A DNA stretch of 55,623 bases from Hyphomonadaceae bacterium (GCA_030697555.1 JAUYPV010000143.1:1-55623); one strand, 5' to 3'; counted from the first letter of the stretch, positions 1-8,902 are shown. Translations and numbers: made by a program. The notes: generated by a model not told the origin, from the letters alone.

Positions 1-1
1 T

Positions 2-550
2 GGCGATCCCCGGAAGCGGCTTGATCTTCTAGTCGCCACTTTCGCGAAACGCCCGCCCGACCCATGGCCCTCCGACCGCTTTCCGTTCGGACCCCATTTC
101 GCCTGCGAAGCGCCGAATGAAGCAGGCGCGGTCAAGATCCATTTCCGCAACCGCTACAACAAAGACAGTGTCGGCCCGCTGCACGCCTCGAAGACCGCCG
201 AGCGCCGCGCCGAGCTCGCCCAGATGTTCGGCTTCGTCGCGCAACGCTGGCCCGAGGCGAAGAGCGTAAACGGCGCGTCATGGCTCTACAACACGGAAGG
301 CTATCGCAGGCTATTCCCGCCGGAGTACGGCGCCTCGCGCACGCCCCTCGTCGGCCCTCGCCCCATCCATGGGCTATCCACGTGGGGGCAATTCCTCGAT
401 TTTCGTGGGCATGTGAAGCAGGCGATCGTCGAGACGTTCTACCAGAGCCTGAATTCAATCGACGCGGCCCAGCCCTGGCTCGCCTTCCCCTTCCAGTTGC
501 TGGCGACGACCGCGCCGTTCGAAACATTCCGAAGAGAGTACGGCATCTAG
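2..550 (+). CDS. Hypothetical protein, 5' end outside the window
   Basis: The reading frame is open from the first bases of the window to the TAG at 548-550, so at least 182 C-terminal residues are present and the start lies upstream. I do not recognise the family. The visible part is soluble, rich in aromatic residues and proline, with no membrane segment; it contains HFRNRYNKDSVGPL and ends in TFRREYGI. A downstream ATG at 224 could give a 108-residue product, but the continuous upstream frame with sensible composition argues for a longer protein. It converges on the YdeI-like gene with a 21-base gap. Function unknown. Confidence 0.6.
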   Translation, partial: GDPRKRLDLLVATFAKRPPDPWPSDRFPFGPHFACEAPNEAGAVKIHFRNRYNKDSVGPLHASKTAERRAELAQMFGFVAQRWPEAKSVNGASWLYNTEGYRRLFPPEYGASRTPLVGPRPIHGLSTWGQFLDFRGHVKQAIVETFYQSLNSIDAAQPWLAFPFQLLATTAPFETFRREYGI

Positions 551-571
551 CAGTTCGCCGCCCTCGCCGCG

Positions 572-1042
572 CTATTTCGGCCGTTCCTTCTTGCCGGCCT
601 TGAGCAGCTTCACGGTTTCCCGGATGCGCCGGACCCGCTCCTCGGGCTTCTTCTTGGTTCCGTCGATCCACGTGAGCCAGGCCTTGCGGTAGAACTGGGC
701 GAGATCATTGAAGAAGGCGAGCGCCTTGGGCTCGGCCTTGAGGGCGGCGAGAAAATCGTCGGCCAGATCACCCTGCTGCGGCCCTTCCGCCCAAAGCACG
801 ACGCTGACGCGCCTGCCGGCCTCCACTTTCGCATCACGGCGCCACATGGGCGTGAGGCGGATGCCGACTTCCCTGTCGTCTGGCCCGATGATGACGCGGA
901 TCTTCTCGCCGTCGATCGTGCCGGACAGGCGATGGCGAGGCTTCGTCCCCCACACCGCATCGGGATCGAACGGCAGGGCAATGTGCGCCGAGCCCTTCTG
1001 CCCTTCCTCGACAACTGCCTTGAAAGTCTTCTTCGGGCGCAT
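572..1042 (-). CDS. YdeI/OmpD-associated family protein (DUF1905 plus OmdA-type C-terminus)
   Basis: A 156-residue protein. The N-terminal about 90 residues (FKAVVEEGQKGSAHIALPF, then IDGEKIRVIIGPDD) match the small beta-barrel DUF1905 domain. The C-terminal about 60 residues (DFLAALKAEPKALAFFNDL, then YRKAWLTWIDGTKKKPEER) match the helical YdeI/OmdA 'bacteriocin-protection' domain. The biochemical role of this family is not settled. The start ATG overlaps the stop of the upstream carbonic-anhydrase gene (TGATG), so the two are probably translationally coupled. The lysine-rich C-terminus is typical. Domain assignment is fairly sure; cellular role is not. Confidence 0.8.
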   Translation of the reverse strand: MRPKKTFKAVVEEGQKGSAHIALPFDPDAVWGTKPRHRLSGTIDGEKIRVIIGPDDREVGIRLTPMWRRDAKVEAGRRVSVVLWAEGPQQGDLADDFLAALKAEPKALAFFNDLAQFYRKAWLTWIDGTKKKPEERVRRIRETVKLLKAGKKERPK

Positions 1043-1566
1043 CAGGCGATCCGTTTCAGCCCTTTGGAATAGCGCTTCCAGTTCTCGACATAGTGGTGAG
1101 CCGATCCCGTGATCATCTGGACCTGCTCCGGCGTCAGCTCTCGCACAACCTTACCCGGCGCGCCCATCACCATGGACCCATCCGGGATCACCTTGCCCTC
1201 GGTGATCAGCGAGTTGGCGCCGATCAGGCAGTTCTTCCCGATCTTGGCGCCGTTGAGAATGATCGAGCCGATGCCGATCAGCGTGTTGTCGCCGATCTCG
1301 CAGCCATGCAGCATCACCATGTGGCCGATGGTGCAGTCGCGCCCGATGGTCAGCGGCTGGCCGACATCGGTGTGCAACACAGATCCGTCCTGCACGTTGG
1401 AATTTTCTCCGATGGTGACCGGATCATTGTCGCCGCGCAGCACGGCGTTGAACCACACACTCGCGTTCTTCCTGAGGATCACGCGGCCCATCACCTGGGC
1501 GCTTTCGGCGATCCAGTGGTCGCCGTCGGTCTCCGGCCTTACGCCATCCAGTTCATAGATCGCCAT
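1042..1566 (-). CDS. Gamma-class carbonic anhydrase-like hexapeptide-repeat protein
   Basis: A 174-residue left-handed beta-helix protein with repeated [LIV]-G-x-x hexapeptides through residues 50-130. Three histidines at the expected metal positions are visible: His65 in SVLHTD, then His82 and His87 in GHMVMLHG. This fits a zinc- or iron-dependent homotrimer reversibly hydrating CO2, or one of the non-catalytic homologues annotated under the same name. Length is normal for YrdA/PaaY-like members. No signal peptide, so cytoplasmic. It is first in a two-gene unit with the YdeI-like gene and is transcribed away from phoH. Activity itself is inferred. Confidence 0.9.
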   Translation of the reverse strand: MAIYELDGVRPETDGDHWIAESAQVMGRVILRKNASVWFNAVLRGDNDPVTIGENSNVQDGSVLHTDVGQPLTIGRDCTIGHMVMLHGCEIGDNTLIGIGSIILNGAKIGKNCLIGANSLITEGKVIPDGSMVMGAPGKVVRELTPEQVQMITGSAHHYVENWKRYSKGLKRIA

Positions 1567-1758
1567 CCAGGTATTCCTTCAAGCCAGGCCGCTCGCGCGC
1601 CGCAACACGTTGAAACCGGCAAGCGACTCCAAACCCGGCGCCCTTGAGTCCCCGTTGCAACAAACCGCGGCAATCGCCATGTTTTGGCGGTCTGTCGCGG
1701 AACTGCCCCTTTATAGGTCCGTTAACAGCAATCTAGTCTACTACCAGGGAAGCTGATT

Positions 1759-1955
1759 CGGGATTGGCGCGGTTCTTGCGACACGAAATCCCGAAGAACG
1801 GGGAACAGGGTTGAGACGACCGCCACCGGTTGCATCATCCGAACACCAAGCAGCAGGCCGCCTTGTGAGGCGTCCGCCGCCACCCCCGGCGTCCTTTGAA
1901 TTCCGGCACATCCAACGCCGCAGCGCCCCCCGGCTCTGCGGCGTTTTTGTTTTTT
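1759..1955 (+). promoter_or_regulatory. Candidate phoH leader: H-type pseudoknot plus terminator (attenuator/riboswitch-like)
   Basis: In the 426-base gap between the carbonic anhydrase gene and phoH, two helices interlock: 1759-1765 (CGGGATT) pairs with 1787-1793 (AATCCCG), and 1772-1777 (GTTCTT) pairs with 1794-1799 (AAGAAC). That order is an H-type pseudoknot with adjacent 3' arms. A strong terminator follows at 1915-1955, only 37 bases before the phoH ATG, leaving little room for another promoter. Segment 1887-1892 (CGGCGT) can pair with the terminator's 5' arm (1915-1920), a possible antiterminator. I cannot match this to a named riboswitch, and I see no convincing promoter. It could instead be an independent small RNA. 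Confidence 0.4.
1915..1955 (+). terminator. Intrinsic terminator upstream of phoH
   Basis: A perfect 9-bp stem, ACGCCGCAG at 1915-1923 with CTGCGGCGT at 1936-1944, encloses a 12-base loop and is followed by TTTTTGTTTTTT. It lies upstream of phoH in the same orientation and does not follow any recognisable gene, so it ends a noncoding transcript or acts as an attenuator. Confidence 0.85.
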
Positions 1956-1992
1956 CTGCCCGGGCCTCCGCCCGTAACCAAGGAGTACGTCT

Positions 1993-2829
1993 ATGGGAAA
2001 ACGTTCCGCAGTCCGCCGCGTTCGCGCCGAATACAATGCGCGTAACGGCAGAGACACCGGAGGCGTTCATCTCAATGTCATAGAGGGAGGCTGGGACCCT
2101 ATAGACGACGGCAGTCAGTACACTCGCCGAAAGAAACGTGGCCCCGCCGCAAACGACCATCACCACCAGCAACGCGAACCGCGCGAGCAGCCGCGCGACC
2201 AGGCCTACGTCAAGAACGTCCAGCCCAAGTCCGAAGGCCAGGCGAAGCTGATGGAGGCGATCGACCGCTGTCACATGACGCTGGCGCTCGGCCCGGCCGG
2301 TACCGGCAAGACCTATCTCGCCATCGCCAAGGCCGTCGAATATCTCCGCGCCGGAAAAGTCGGCCGCATCGTGCTCTGCCGCCCGGCGGTGGATGCGGGT
2401 GAGAATATCGGCTTCCTGCCCGGCGACATGGAAGAGAAGCTCGCGCCTTACCTCCGCCCGCTCTACGACGCGCTACAAGACCGCATGTCGGCCAAGCAGG
2501 TGAAGGCGATGATCGCCGAAGGCCTGATCGAGATCGCCTCTGTCGGCTTCATGCGCGGCCGCACGCTCAACAACGCCTTCGTGGTCGTCGATGAAGCGCA
2601 GAACTGCACCTATGTGCAGCTCAAGATGATCCTGACGCGCCTCGGCTGGAACTCGAAGATGGTCGTCACGGGCGACCCGGCGCAGTCGGATCTGCTACCG
2701 GAAATGTCGGGCCTCAGCCCGGTCGCCGACAAGCTCGAAGGCATGAACGGCGACGTCGGCGTCATCCGCCTCCAGCAAGGCGACATCGTTCGCCACCCGC
2801 TGGTCGCCAAGATGCTGGACGTGCTGTAG
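1993..2829 (+). CDS. phoH: PhoH family ATPase
   Basis: A 278-residue PhoH-like P-loop ATPase. Walker A is GPAGTGKT at residues 100-107 and Walker B is VVVDEA at 197-202. Other family blocks are visible ([24 protein letters not shown], and GDPAQSDL as the sensor region). It is shorter than PhoH proteins of about 320-350 residues; the first about 70 residues are basic and His-rich and lack the usual longer N-terminal region. The start is supported by AAGGAG at 1980-1985. The family is linked to RNA metabolism and phosphate starvation, but its exact function is unresolved. The upstream leader suggests regulation after transcription initiation. Confidence 0.92.
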   Translation: MGKRSAVRRVRAEYNARNGRDTGGVHLNVIEGGWDPIDDGSQYTRRKKRGPAANDHHHQQREPREQPRDQAYVKNVQPKSEGQAKLMEAIDRCHMTLALGPAGTGKTYLAIAKAVEYLRAGKVGRIVLCRPAVDAGENIGFLPGDMEEKLAPYLRPLYDALQDRMSAKQVKAMIAEGLIEIASVGFMRGRTLNNAFVVVDEAQNCTYVQLKMILTRLGWNSKMVVTGDPAQSDLLPEMSGLSPVADKLEGMNGDVGVIRLQQGDIVRHPLVAKMLDVL

Positions 2830-2837
2830 CAAAAAAA

Positions 2838-2864
2838 GCGGCGCGGCGATTTTCGTCGCGCCGC
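2838..2864. terminator. GC-rich hairpin after phoH, possible terminator
   Basis: GCGGCGCG at 2838-2845 pairs with CGCGCCGC at 2857-2864 around an 11-base loop. The run of seven A lies on the left, so a T-tract follows the stem only on the minus strand; on the plus strand only ATCTTG follows. It may still end phoH transcription weakly. The rest of the gap to 3058 shows nothing I can name. Confidence 0.45.
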
Positions 2865-3058
2865 ATCTTGCCTTCGCGAATCTGATCGGCTATCGACGCG
2901 CCTTCCGAGTTCACCCGCTTCAGAGGAGGCGCATATGTTTGTTTGTTACGTTCGTCTCCGTATCGCCACGAGCGATATCTGAACCGCTCCGCGCACTGGC
3001 GCGGACTGAGACACTCCACAACAACCGATAGAGAAGCGGGGCTTACGTCCCGCAACAC

Positions 3059-4234
3059 ATGACATCCATGAACGCCGCAATCCTTCTTGCGCGCGCGAGC
3101 CCGCGTGTGCGCGATGACTGCATCACCAGCCGGCTCGGGCGCTTCACTTGGCGCCACCGCGCCGCCGTTTCGAGTCTCGCCGGTCGCCATGCGCGGCTGG
3201 CCGATCTCGCGGTGAGTTTTCCGGCGCTGCTGTTCGCGCTGGCGGTTCCGCGCCGCCGGTTCGATCCCGAGCCGGTGATCGAGCGCGCCATCGCCGGCGC
3301 GCCGCTCAGCGAACTAGCGGCCGCGGCGGATATGCCGATGTGGACGCGCCGACTTGGTCCGGAGACATTTCAACGTTCCCTGCCCCGGCTGCCTGACAGC
3401 CCGCTATTCCGGCGCCAGATCGCCAACCACCCGCCGGCTTCCGCGAAGACTGCCGCGCTGTGGCTCGACACGGTAGCGAGCACCGCTTTCTGGGGTCACG
3501 AAGGCCTTGCCGTCTGGTTCGCCCGGCGCGTCGGCAAACGCGAGGACTGGGAAGCCCTGCGCCGCTGGCAGCTCATAACGCTATGGGCATGGCACGCAGC
3601 CAATCCGACGGCGCCGGCATCGCGGTTTGTGCGCACTCCGTGGACGCCGGACATTTCCACCAGGGCCGCGCTCGTCGCCGCGCGAGATTGGAAGGAGAAT
3701 GTCACTGCCGCACTTGAGTTGGGCGATCGGGTTGTTGCCGATGCATGGGCCGATCCTGCGGTTGTCGACGGCTATTCGTTCGAACCGATCCAGACTCTGG
3801 TGGAGCTCATCGATGGTTCGCACGCGCTAGACAACTGCGTACGTACTTACGCGGCGGCCATTGCCGGGGATAGCCAGCGTCTCTGGATAGTGAAACGGGA
3901 TGGAGCGCCTGTGGCGATGCTGGGCCTTGAGGCCCATCCGGTCCCTTCGATCTTTGAAATTTCGGGCGTCTCCAATTCAAGGGTTCCGCCCGAGATAGCG
4001 TTGACGGCGCATCGCTGGTTTCGCGAACACGCTCCGCTGCAGGTCATCAAGGGAACCACCTACGCCGGTACTTCGCGAAAACGCTGGGCTGGCATGTGGC
4101 GCGGCTATTGGCTTGCGAAGCGATTATTCCCGCGATGGCTCCCGCTCGCACCCGTTGAGAGCCTCTACTTCTGGCTGGAGGAGCCGAGGCAAAGGCGACG
4201 CCACAGGCGGCGGTTAAGGGTTCTCCCTGTTTGA
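3059..4234 (+). CDS. PcfJ-like domain protein
   Basis: A 391-residue protein. The central part (about residues 245-300) contains LIDGSHALDNCVRTYAAAI followed by LWIVKRDGAPVAMLGLE. This matches the PcfJ-like pattern: an L-x-x-E-[GS]-x-x-x-x-x-C-V-x-x-Y motif, then two beta strands. PcfJ domains were named from conjugative plasmids but also occur in stand-alone chromosomal genes. No mobile-element genes flank this copy. The C-terminus is strongly basic (RQRRRHRRRLR), suggesting nucleic-acid contact; that is inference. The ribosome site is weak and a second ATG lies at 3068. Molecular function unknown. Confidence 0.6.
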   Translation: MTSMNAAILLARASPRVRDDCITSRLGRFTWRHRAAVSSLAGRHARLADLAVSFPALLFALAVPRRRFDPEPVIERAIAGAPLSELAAAADMPMWTRRLGPETFQRSLPRLPDSPLFRRQIANHPPASAKTAALWLDTVASTAFWGHEGLAVWFARRVGKREDWEALRRWQLITLWAWHAANPTAPASRFVRTPWTPDISTRAALVAARDWKENVTAALELGDRVVADAWADPAVVDGYSFEPIQTLVELIDGSHALDNCVRTYAAAIAGDSQRLWIVKRDGAPVAMLGLEAHPVPSIFEISGVSNSRVPPEIALTAHRWFREHAPLQVIKGTTYAGTSRKRWAGMWRGYWLAKRLFPRWLPLAPVESLYFWLEEPRQRRRHRRRLRVLPV

Positions 4235-4293
4235 CCTTTCCGCCATCACAACCATAGGTTGTGGCGCCCTGTGTAGGGTGATCGGGAGGGCGG

Positions 4294-5547
4294 ATGGCTG
4301 ACGACGAGAAATGCCCCTTCCGCATCCTCGATGTGACGGCGGCAAATCCGGAGGCCCGCGCCGATCCCTATCCGCGTCTCGCGGAATTGCGTGCGCTCTG
4401 CCCTCTGCACCGCGACGAAGCGGGCGGCGCGTGGCTGGTTCCGCGCATGGCGGATGCGCGGGCGGTGTTCACCGACAACTCGCACACCAAGAACCCGGAC
4501 ACGGCCGAGCCAGGCGCGCACGCCGTCCGCCGCCGCCGTGCTACGGTGCCGGAAGGGCTCGACTTCCCGGACGACCAGCGCTCTTCCCTGCTCGAGCTGG
4601 ACGGTGAGGAACATTCCCGCATACGCAGGCCGCTGGTGCAGGCGCTTTACGAGCGCATCGCTCGATTCGAACCGGAATGCATCCGCATAGTCGACGACGC
4701 ACTCGACAGGCAGGAAGGCCGGAGGGGCGAGTTCGACCTGATGCGGGAGATCGCTCATCCGGTGCCAGTCGCCTGCATCGGCGCAATCCTGGGCGTGCCG
4801 GAAGAGAAGCTGTCGTCCTTCCAGACGTGGATGGACGGCATCATCCAGACCTTTAACCCAATCCGCACGCCGGAGGACGTGGCCTCGCTCGTGGCCTCCG
4901 CAAACGGCCTAGCCCACTTCGTCCGGGAGACGTTTGCGGCGCGGAAACTGGATCCGCGTGACGATCTCTTCTCCGACATGGCGAAGGCCCAGGCGGAAGG
5001 CGCGCCGCTGTCGGACGTGGACATTACCTTCAACCTGCGTGGCGTGCTGATTGCCGGCAATATCACGACCACCGACGTCATCGGCAACGCGGTCCGCCTC
5101 ATCATCACGCACCCGGAACAGAGGGCAAAGCTGGCCGCCGACCCGGCGCTGTGGCCGAATGCCGTCGAGGAAACACTGCGCTATGAAGCGCCCGTCGATT
5201 TCACCTGGCGCATTGCCTCGCGGGACATGGAGTTGTCGGGCTGCCCCGTGAACAAGGGCGCGGCGCTGAGCGTCTTCATGCGCTCCGCAAACCGCGACGA
5301 GGCCGCCTTCCCTCGCGCCGATGAATTCGACGTCTCGCGCAAGGGGGCGGCGCGCCATCTCGCCTTTGGCGGCGGCGCGCATATCTGCCCGGGGGCTCCG
5401 CTTGCTCGCATGGAAGCGCGTCATCTGCTGCAGCGCCTGTTCACGCGCTTCCCGAACCTGCGCCTCGCCGATCCGGCGGCGCCGGTTGACTGGCGCAAAA
5501 TTCCCGGCTTTCGCGGCCTCGAGCGGCTCGGCGTTCGCATCGATTGA
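4294..5547 (+). CDS. Cytochrome P450
   Basis: A 417-residue soluble bacterial-type P450. The heme loop is FGGGAHICPG with Cys365 as thiolate ligand. The K-helix ExxR is Glu293-Arg296 (EETLRYEAP). The meander/PERF region and an HSRIRR C-helix block are present. The I-helix groove reads AGNITTTD at 254-261. Most P450s have Asp or Glu before the conserved Thr (A-G-x-D/E-T), but here that place is Ile257, so proton delivery may differ. No redox partner gene is nearby. Substrate cannot be told from sequence. The gene stands alone between the PcfJ-like and lipoprotein genes. Confidence 0.93.
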   Translation: MADDEKCPFRILDVTAANPEARADPYPRLAELRALCPLHRDEAGGAWLVPRMADARAVFTDNSHTKNPDTAEPGAHAVRRRRATVPEGLDFPDDQRSSLLELDGEEHSRIRRPLVQALYERIARFEPECIRIVDDALDRQEGRRGEFDLMREIAHPVPVACIGAILGVPEEKLSSFQTWMDGIIQTFNPIRTPEDVASLVASANGLAHFVRETFAARKLDPRDDLFSDMAKAQAEGAPLSDVDITFNLRGVLIAGNITTTDVIGNAVRLIITHPEQRAKLAADPALWPNAVEETLRYEAPVDFTWRIASRDMELSGCPVNKGAALSVFMRSANRDEAAFPRADEFDVSRKGAARHLAFGGGAHICPGAPLARMEARHLLQRLFTRFPNLRLADPAAPVDWRKIPGFRGLERLGVRID

Positions 5548-5683
5548 GGCGCGGCGCCGTTCAGGCGAATTCGGCGCGTTTCCAACGCGGAACCTTTGTT
5601 CCGTGCAGTGCGCCCGAAGTTATCCGGAACCCTCGCTCCCCCCTGTCGTTTAACCCCCGAATACCAGTGACCGAGGACTTCCC

Positions 5684-6040
5684 ATGTCTGCCATCAAAAC
5701 GATTTTCTGCGCGGCGGTGTCGAGCCTTTCGCTCGCCGCGTGCTCGACCACGGATAGCTGGGATCCGTCGCAACGCAACGCTGCCATCGGCGGCGCAATC
5801 GGCGCCGCGGCCGGCGCGGCTGTCGCCGACAACGATCTCGAAGGCGCCCTTATCGGCGGCGCTCTCGGCGCGGCTATCGGCTACTACACCGGCTGCCGTG
5901 AGCAGGGCGGTTGCTTCGTCGGCGGCAAGCAAGTGGCGTCCCGCTCAGACCTTCAATACGACCGCGACGATCGCCGCTACTACTACGTCGACCGGAACAA
6001 TGGCCGGAGCTACTGGGAAAACGGCGAATATCGCGGCTAA
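5684..6040 (+). CDS. Glycine-zipper lipoprotein
   Basis: A 118-residue envelope lipoprotein. Residues 1-19 form a signal peptide with lipobox LAAC (Cys20). Residues 34-68 carry repeated small-residue motifs (GGAIGAAAGAAVA, IGGALGAAIG) typical of glycine-zipper 2TM segments, in the style of outer-membrane SlyB/RcnB-like lipoproteins. The C-terminal part is polar and tyrosine-rich (DDRRYYYVDRNNGRSYWENG). It probably sits in the outer membrane or spans the periplasm. A perfect terminator hairpin follows at 6106. Monocistronic. Confidence 0.82.
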   Translation: MSAIKTIFCAAVSSLSLAACSTTDSWDPSQRNAAIGGAIGAAAGAAVADNDLEGALIGGALGAAIGYYTGCREQGGCFVGGKQVASRSDLQYDRDDRRYYYVDRNNGRSYWENGEYRG

Positions 6041-6105
6041 CGCAACCATACTTTCGATGGCGGCGCGGCCGAAGTCCTCCCCGGTCAACGTCGCGACCCA
6101 TCGGC

Positions 6106-6135
6106 AAGGCGCCGTCTCAAGGGGCGGCGCCTTTT
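6106..6135 (+). terminator. Intrinsic terminator after the glycine-zipper lipoprotein
   Basis: AAGGCGCCG at 6106-6114 pairs perfectly with CGGCGCCTT at 6125-6133, loop of 10 bases, tail TTTT. It lies 65 bases beyond the lipoprotein stop. Confidence 0.75.
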
Positions 6136-6223
6136 GCGTATGTGAAACGTCCTGGGACACGAAGACATCTTTCGCCTGTCATCAAATTCGGTAAGGGTGA
6201 CGTCCTCATCCCATGGGGACGTC

Positions 6224-7159
6224 ATGCGTGTTGTTCTAGCCTTGGCTGCACTTGCCTGCTCGGCCGCCTGCCAGCCTGCCGCCGCGCCAACCCCGCCCCC
6301 GGCAACCCCAGTCTCCAACATCCCCGCCCAGCCCGAGGGCAATACTCTGTCCATTCCGGAAATCCTCGCCACGTCGACCGAGGGCGAATGGCGGATCATC
6401 GATCCCGAGAACACGCTCTACATGGAATTCCCTGAAGGCCGGGTGATCATCGAACTCGCGCCGGACTTCGCGCCGAACCATGTCGCCAACGTCAAAGCTC
6501 TCGCGCGCGAAGGATATTTCAGCAGCGGCGCCGTCACTCGCGTACAGGACAACTATGTGGCGCAGTGGGCCCAGGCCGCCGATCCCGAACGCCCCCCCAA
6601 GGTCGGCCAGAAGACGCTGAAGGCGGAATTCACGCGCCCTCGCGACACGACGATCGGCTTCGACGTACTGCCCGATCCGGACACCTACGCGCCCGAGGTC
6701 GGCTTCTCCAACGGCTTCGCCGCCGCCCGGGATGCGACCTCGATGTGGCTGACACATTGCTACGCCACCGTCGGCGTCGGCCGCGAAAATGAAGACGATT
6801 CCGGCGGCGGCACGGAACTCTACGCCATCATCGGCCAGAGCCCGCGCGCCCTCGACCGCAACATCACGGTCCTCGGCCGTATCGTGCAGGGGATGGAGAT
6901 ACTCTCCTCGCTGCCCCGCGGCACGGGCGACCTCGGCTTCTACGAGAAGCCGGAAGAGTATCACCGCTACAAGGACATCAAGGTGGCGGCGGACGTGCCG
7001 GCGCCCGATCGGACCAACCTGCGCACGCTAAAGACCGACAGCGAGACTTTCGTGAAGCTGGTGAACTCCCGCCGCTGGCGGAAGGATGACTTCTATCACT
7101 ATCCGTCCGGCCGCATCGGCCTCTGCAACATCAATGTGCCGGTACAGGTCTTCCAGTAG
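6224..7159 (+). CDS. Exported cyclophilin-type peptidyl-prolyl isomerase, probable lipoprotein
   Basis: 311 residues from the ATG at 6224. That start is preferred to the upstream GTG at 6197 because it begins directly with a signal peptide (MRVVLALAALACSAAC), with Cys16 as likely lipidation site, followed by an Ala/Pro-rich linker. Residues about 65-260 follow the cyclophilin fold (VIIELAPDFAPNHVANVKAL; TRVQDNYVAQWA; IGQSPRALDRNITVLGRIV). Motif FHRVI is replaced by AVTRVQ, so the catalytic Arg is kept but the Phe-His pair is lost. It probably folds or chaperones envelope proteins; whether it is an active isomerase is uncertain. Confidence 0.82.
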   Translation: MRVVLALAALACSAACQPAAAPTPPPATPVSNIPAQPEGNTLSIPEILATSTEGEWRIIDPENTLYMEFPEGRVIIELAPDFAPNHVANVKALAREGYFSSGAVTRVQDNYVAQWAQAADPERPPKVGQKTLKAEFTRPRDTTIGFDVLPDPDTYAPEVGFSNGFAAARDATSMWLTHCYATVGVGRENEDDSGGGTELYAIIGQSPRALDRNITVLGRIVQGMEILSSLPRGTGDLGFYEKPEEYHRYKDIKVAADVPAPDRTNLRTLKTDSETFVKLVNSRRWRKDDFYHYPSGRIGLCNINVPVQVFQ

Positions 7160-7176
7160 CCGCAGCCGCAGGGTTT

Positions 7177-8208
7177 TCAGCCGGCCTCCGGAAACACGCG
7201 CGTACGGGGACCAGCATCGCGCGGCCCCACGCAGTGGATCGACGAGTTGCAGGCCCCGCAGCTTAGCGCCGCCTGCGGCATGTCCTCTCCCTGCCGTCCG
7301 CTGCCATAGACATCCTCGCCATAGCGGATCGTATCGGCCAGCGGCACTACGCGCCGCAGCCGCGCTTCATCGATCCTGCAGTTGGCGTCGACATGGCGAG
7401 GGAACATCCACTTCACGCCCATCCCCGCCTGCCGCATCGCGCGCTCGACAGGCGCGAGGTGTTCGCACGTCTCGGTACGGTTTGCATCGAGGTCGTAGTC
7501 GATCTGCTCATCGGACCAGTAACCGCCGCCGCTGGTCTCCATGCGATCGGCGTACTTTGCGCGCAACGGGTCCGCGCGCAGGCGCGCCAGCCGCGCCTTG
7601 TGCTCCGCGACGCGTTGGGCCTGCTCGCGCTGCGCCGTCGCCCTCAGCTGCATCGCCTTGAAGGAGAGCCGGTTGGATCCCCCCGCCCAACCGCTGCTGA
7701 AACCGATCGCGACAACCACGCCAAACGCGACCAAGAAGGCGCCGGCGCCGATCAGCATGTTCGGCGGATGCACATCCTCGATCTGATCGCGGAAGAGATA
7801 GCCGAGGCCGATGATCGCGCCGAGGGTGGCGATCGCGGCAAGGCCGATCAAAGCCGGGCGCACCCAGCCTGCCAGCATTCGCTCGACGGTCGCGATCCCG
7901 CCATCGCCCGCGATGGCCTCGCCTCTGGCTGGAAGCAGAGCCCACAGCGTGAACCCCGCCAGCACAGTCCCGACCGGAATCAGAAACACCAGCAGGGCCG
8001 CTTCCGCCCAGATCACCGCACGCGCCCATGGCCAGCTTCGCAGCAGGCCAACCCCACCGAGGAAAGACGGAATGAAGTAGGGAATCGCCAGCAGCAGGAA
8101 GATGGGGCCGACGACGCCGATCAGCTCGCGATGGGCCGGATCGGCCGATGTCGCCACCGCGGCGCACAGCGCCAGCCCTACTACGAGGCCCGCTCCGCCT
8201 AGCAGCAC
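7177..8208 (-). CDS. Multi-pass membrane protein of unknown function
   Basis: At least 343 residues with five predicted transmembrane helices in the first 185 residues, then a soluble region containing a basic stretch (QREQAQRVAEHKARLARLR). The C-terminus is Cys-rich (LSCGACNSSIHC) and could bind metal or form disulfides. The GTG at 8208 is an uncertain start: the frame stays open upstream through a basic segment ending RIRILGWIHV, which would complete the first helix, but no standard start codon with a good ribosome site is visible there. I do not recognise the family. It converges with the isomerase gene (17-base gap). Confidence 0.6.
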   Translation of the reverse strand: MLLGGAGLVVGLALCAAVATSADPAHRELIGVVGPIFLLLAIPYFIPSFLGGVGLLRSWPWARAVIWAEAALLVFLIPVGTVLAGFTLWALLPARGEAIAGDGGIATVERMLAGWVRPALIGLAAIATLGAIIGLGYLFRDQIEDVHPPNMLIGAGAFLVAFGVVVAIGFSSGWAGGSNRLSFKAMQLRATAQREQAQRVAEHKARLARLRADPLRAKYADRMETSGGGYWSDEQIDYDLDANRTETCEHLAPVERAMRQAGMGVKWMFPRHVDANCRIDEARLRRVVPLADTIRYGEDVYGSGRQGEDMPQAALSCGACNSSIHCVGPRDAGPRTRVFPEAG

Positions 8209-8392
8209 ATGAATCCAGCCCAGTATGCGGATCCGAATGCTCAGCCTGCGCTCCCCGCGATTGAGTCTCAGGCGGTAGGTTTTGGCGGGCTGTAACGCAA
8301 GTCGCGAAGCCGCTAATTTTCCCGCGTGCAGGTTGCGCCGCAGCGCGCTATGACGCGCCCAGCCTGTTTTTGCATCTGCAAGGAATTAGTCC

Positions 8393-8899
8393 ATGACGGT
8401 AGCCATCTCCGCTCTTCTCAAAGGTTCAACCGCGCAGACGCTCGGCGCGTTGGGCAACATCCTGAAGAAGGGCGCGGACCACGCTGCAGCCGCCAAGCTG
8501 CCGGAGGAAGTCTTCCTCAACTTCCGCCTCTTCCCCGACATGTTCCCGCTGACCCGCCAGGTGCAGATCACGACCGACCAGGTGACGCGCGGCGCCGCCC
8601 GCCTCGCCGGCGTCGATCTTCCCGCCTTCCCGGATGTGGAGACGACCTTCGCCCAGCTCATCGAGCGGACGCAGAAAGCCAACGCCTATGTCCAGAACGC
8701 TTCCTCCGAAGCGATGGACAAGCGCGCCGACACCACCATCAACATCCCGATCGGCGGCGGCCAGGAAATGCCGATGACCTGCACAGTCTATCTTTCGTCC
8801 TTCGTCTTCCCGAACTTCTATTTCCACGCCGCGACGGCCTACAATATCCTGCGTCACAACGGCGTCGCGCTTGGGAAGCGCGATTTCCTGCGTCCCTAG
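8393..8899 (+). CDS. DUF1993 family protein
   Basis: A 168-residue helical protein matching the DUF1993 family, distantly related in fold to the DinB/YfiT four-helix bundles. Family-like segments include FRLFPDMFPLTRQVQITTDQ near residue 45 and FVFPNFYFHAATAYNILRHN near residue 140. No signal peptide. Function unestablished. It is transcribed divergently from the membrane-protein gene; the intervening bases hold the likely promoters but none is clear. It converges on the ankyrin gene with only three bases between stops. Confidence 0.8.
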   Translation: MTVAISALLKGSTAQTLGALGNILKKGADHAAAAKLPEEVFLNFRLFPDMFPLTRQVQITTDQVTRGAARLAGVDLPAFPDVETTFAQLIERTQKANAYVQNASSEAMDKRADTTINIPIGGGQEMPMTCTVYLSSFVFPNFYFHAATAYNILRHNGVALGKRDFLRP

Positions 8900-8902
8900 C
8901 CG

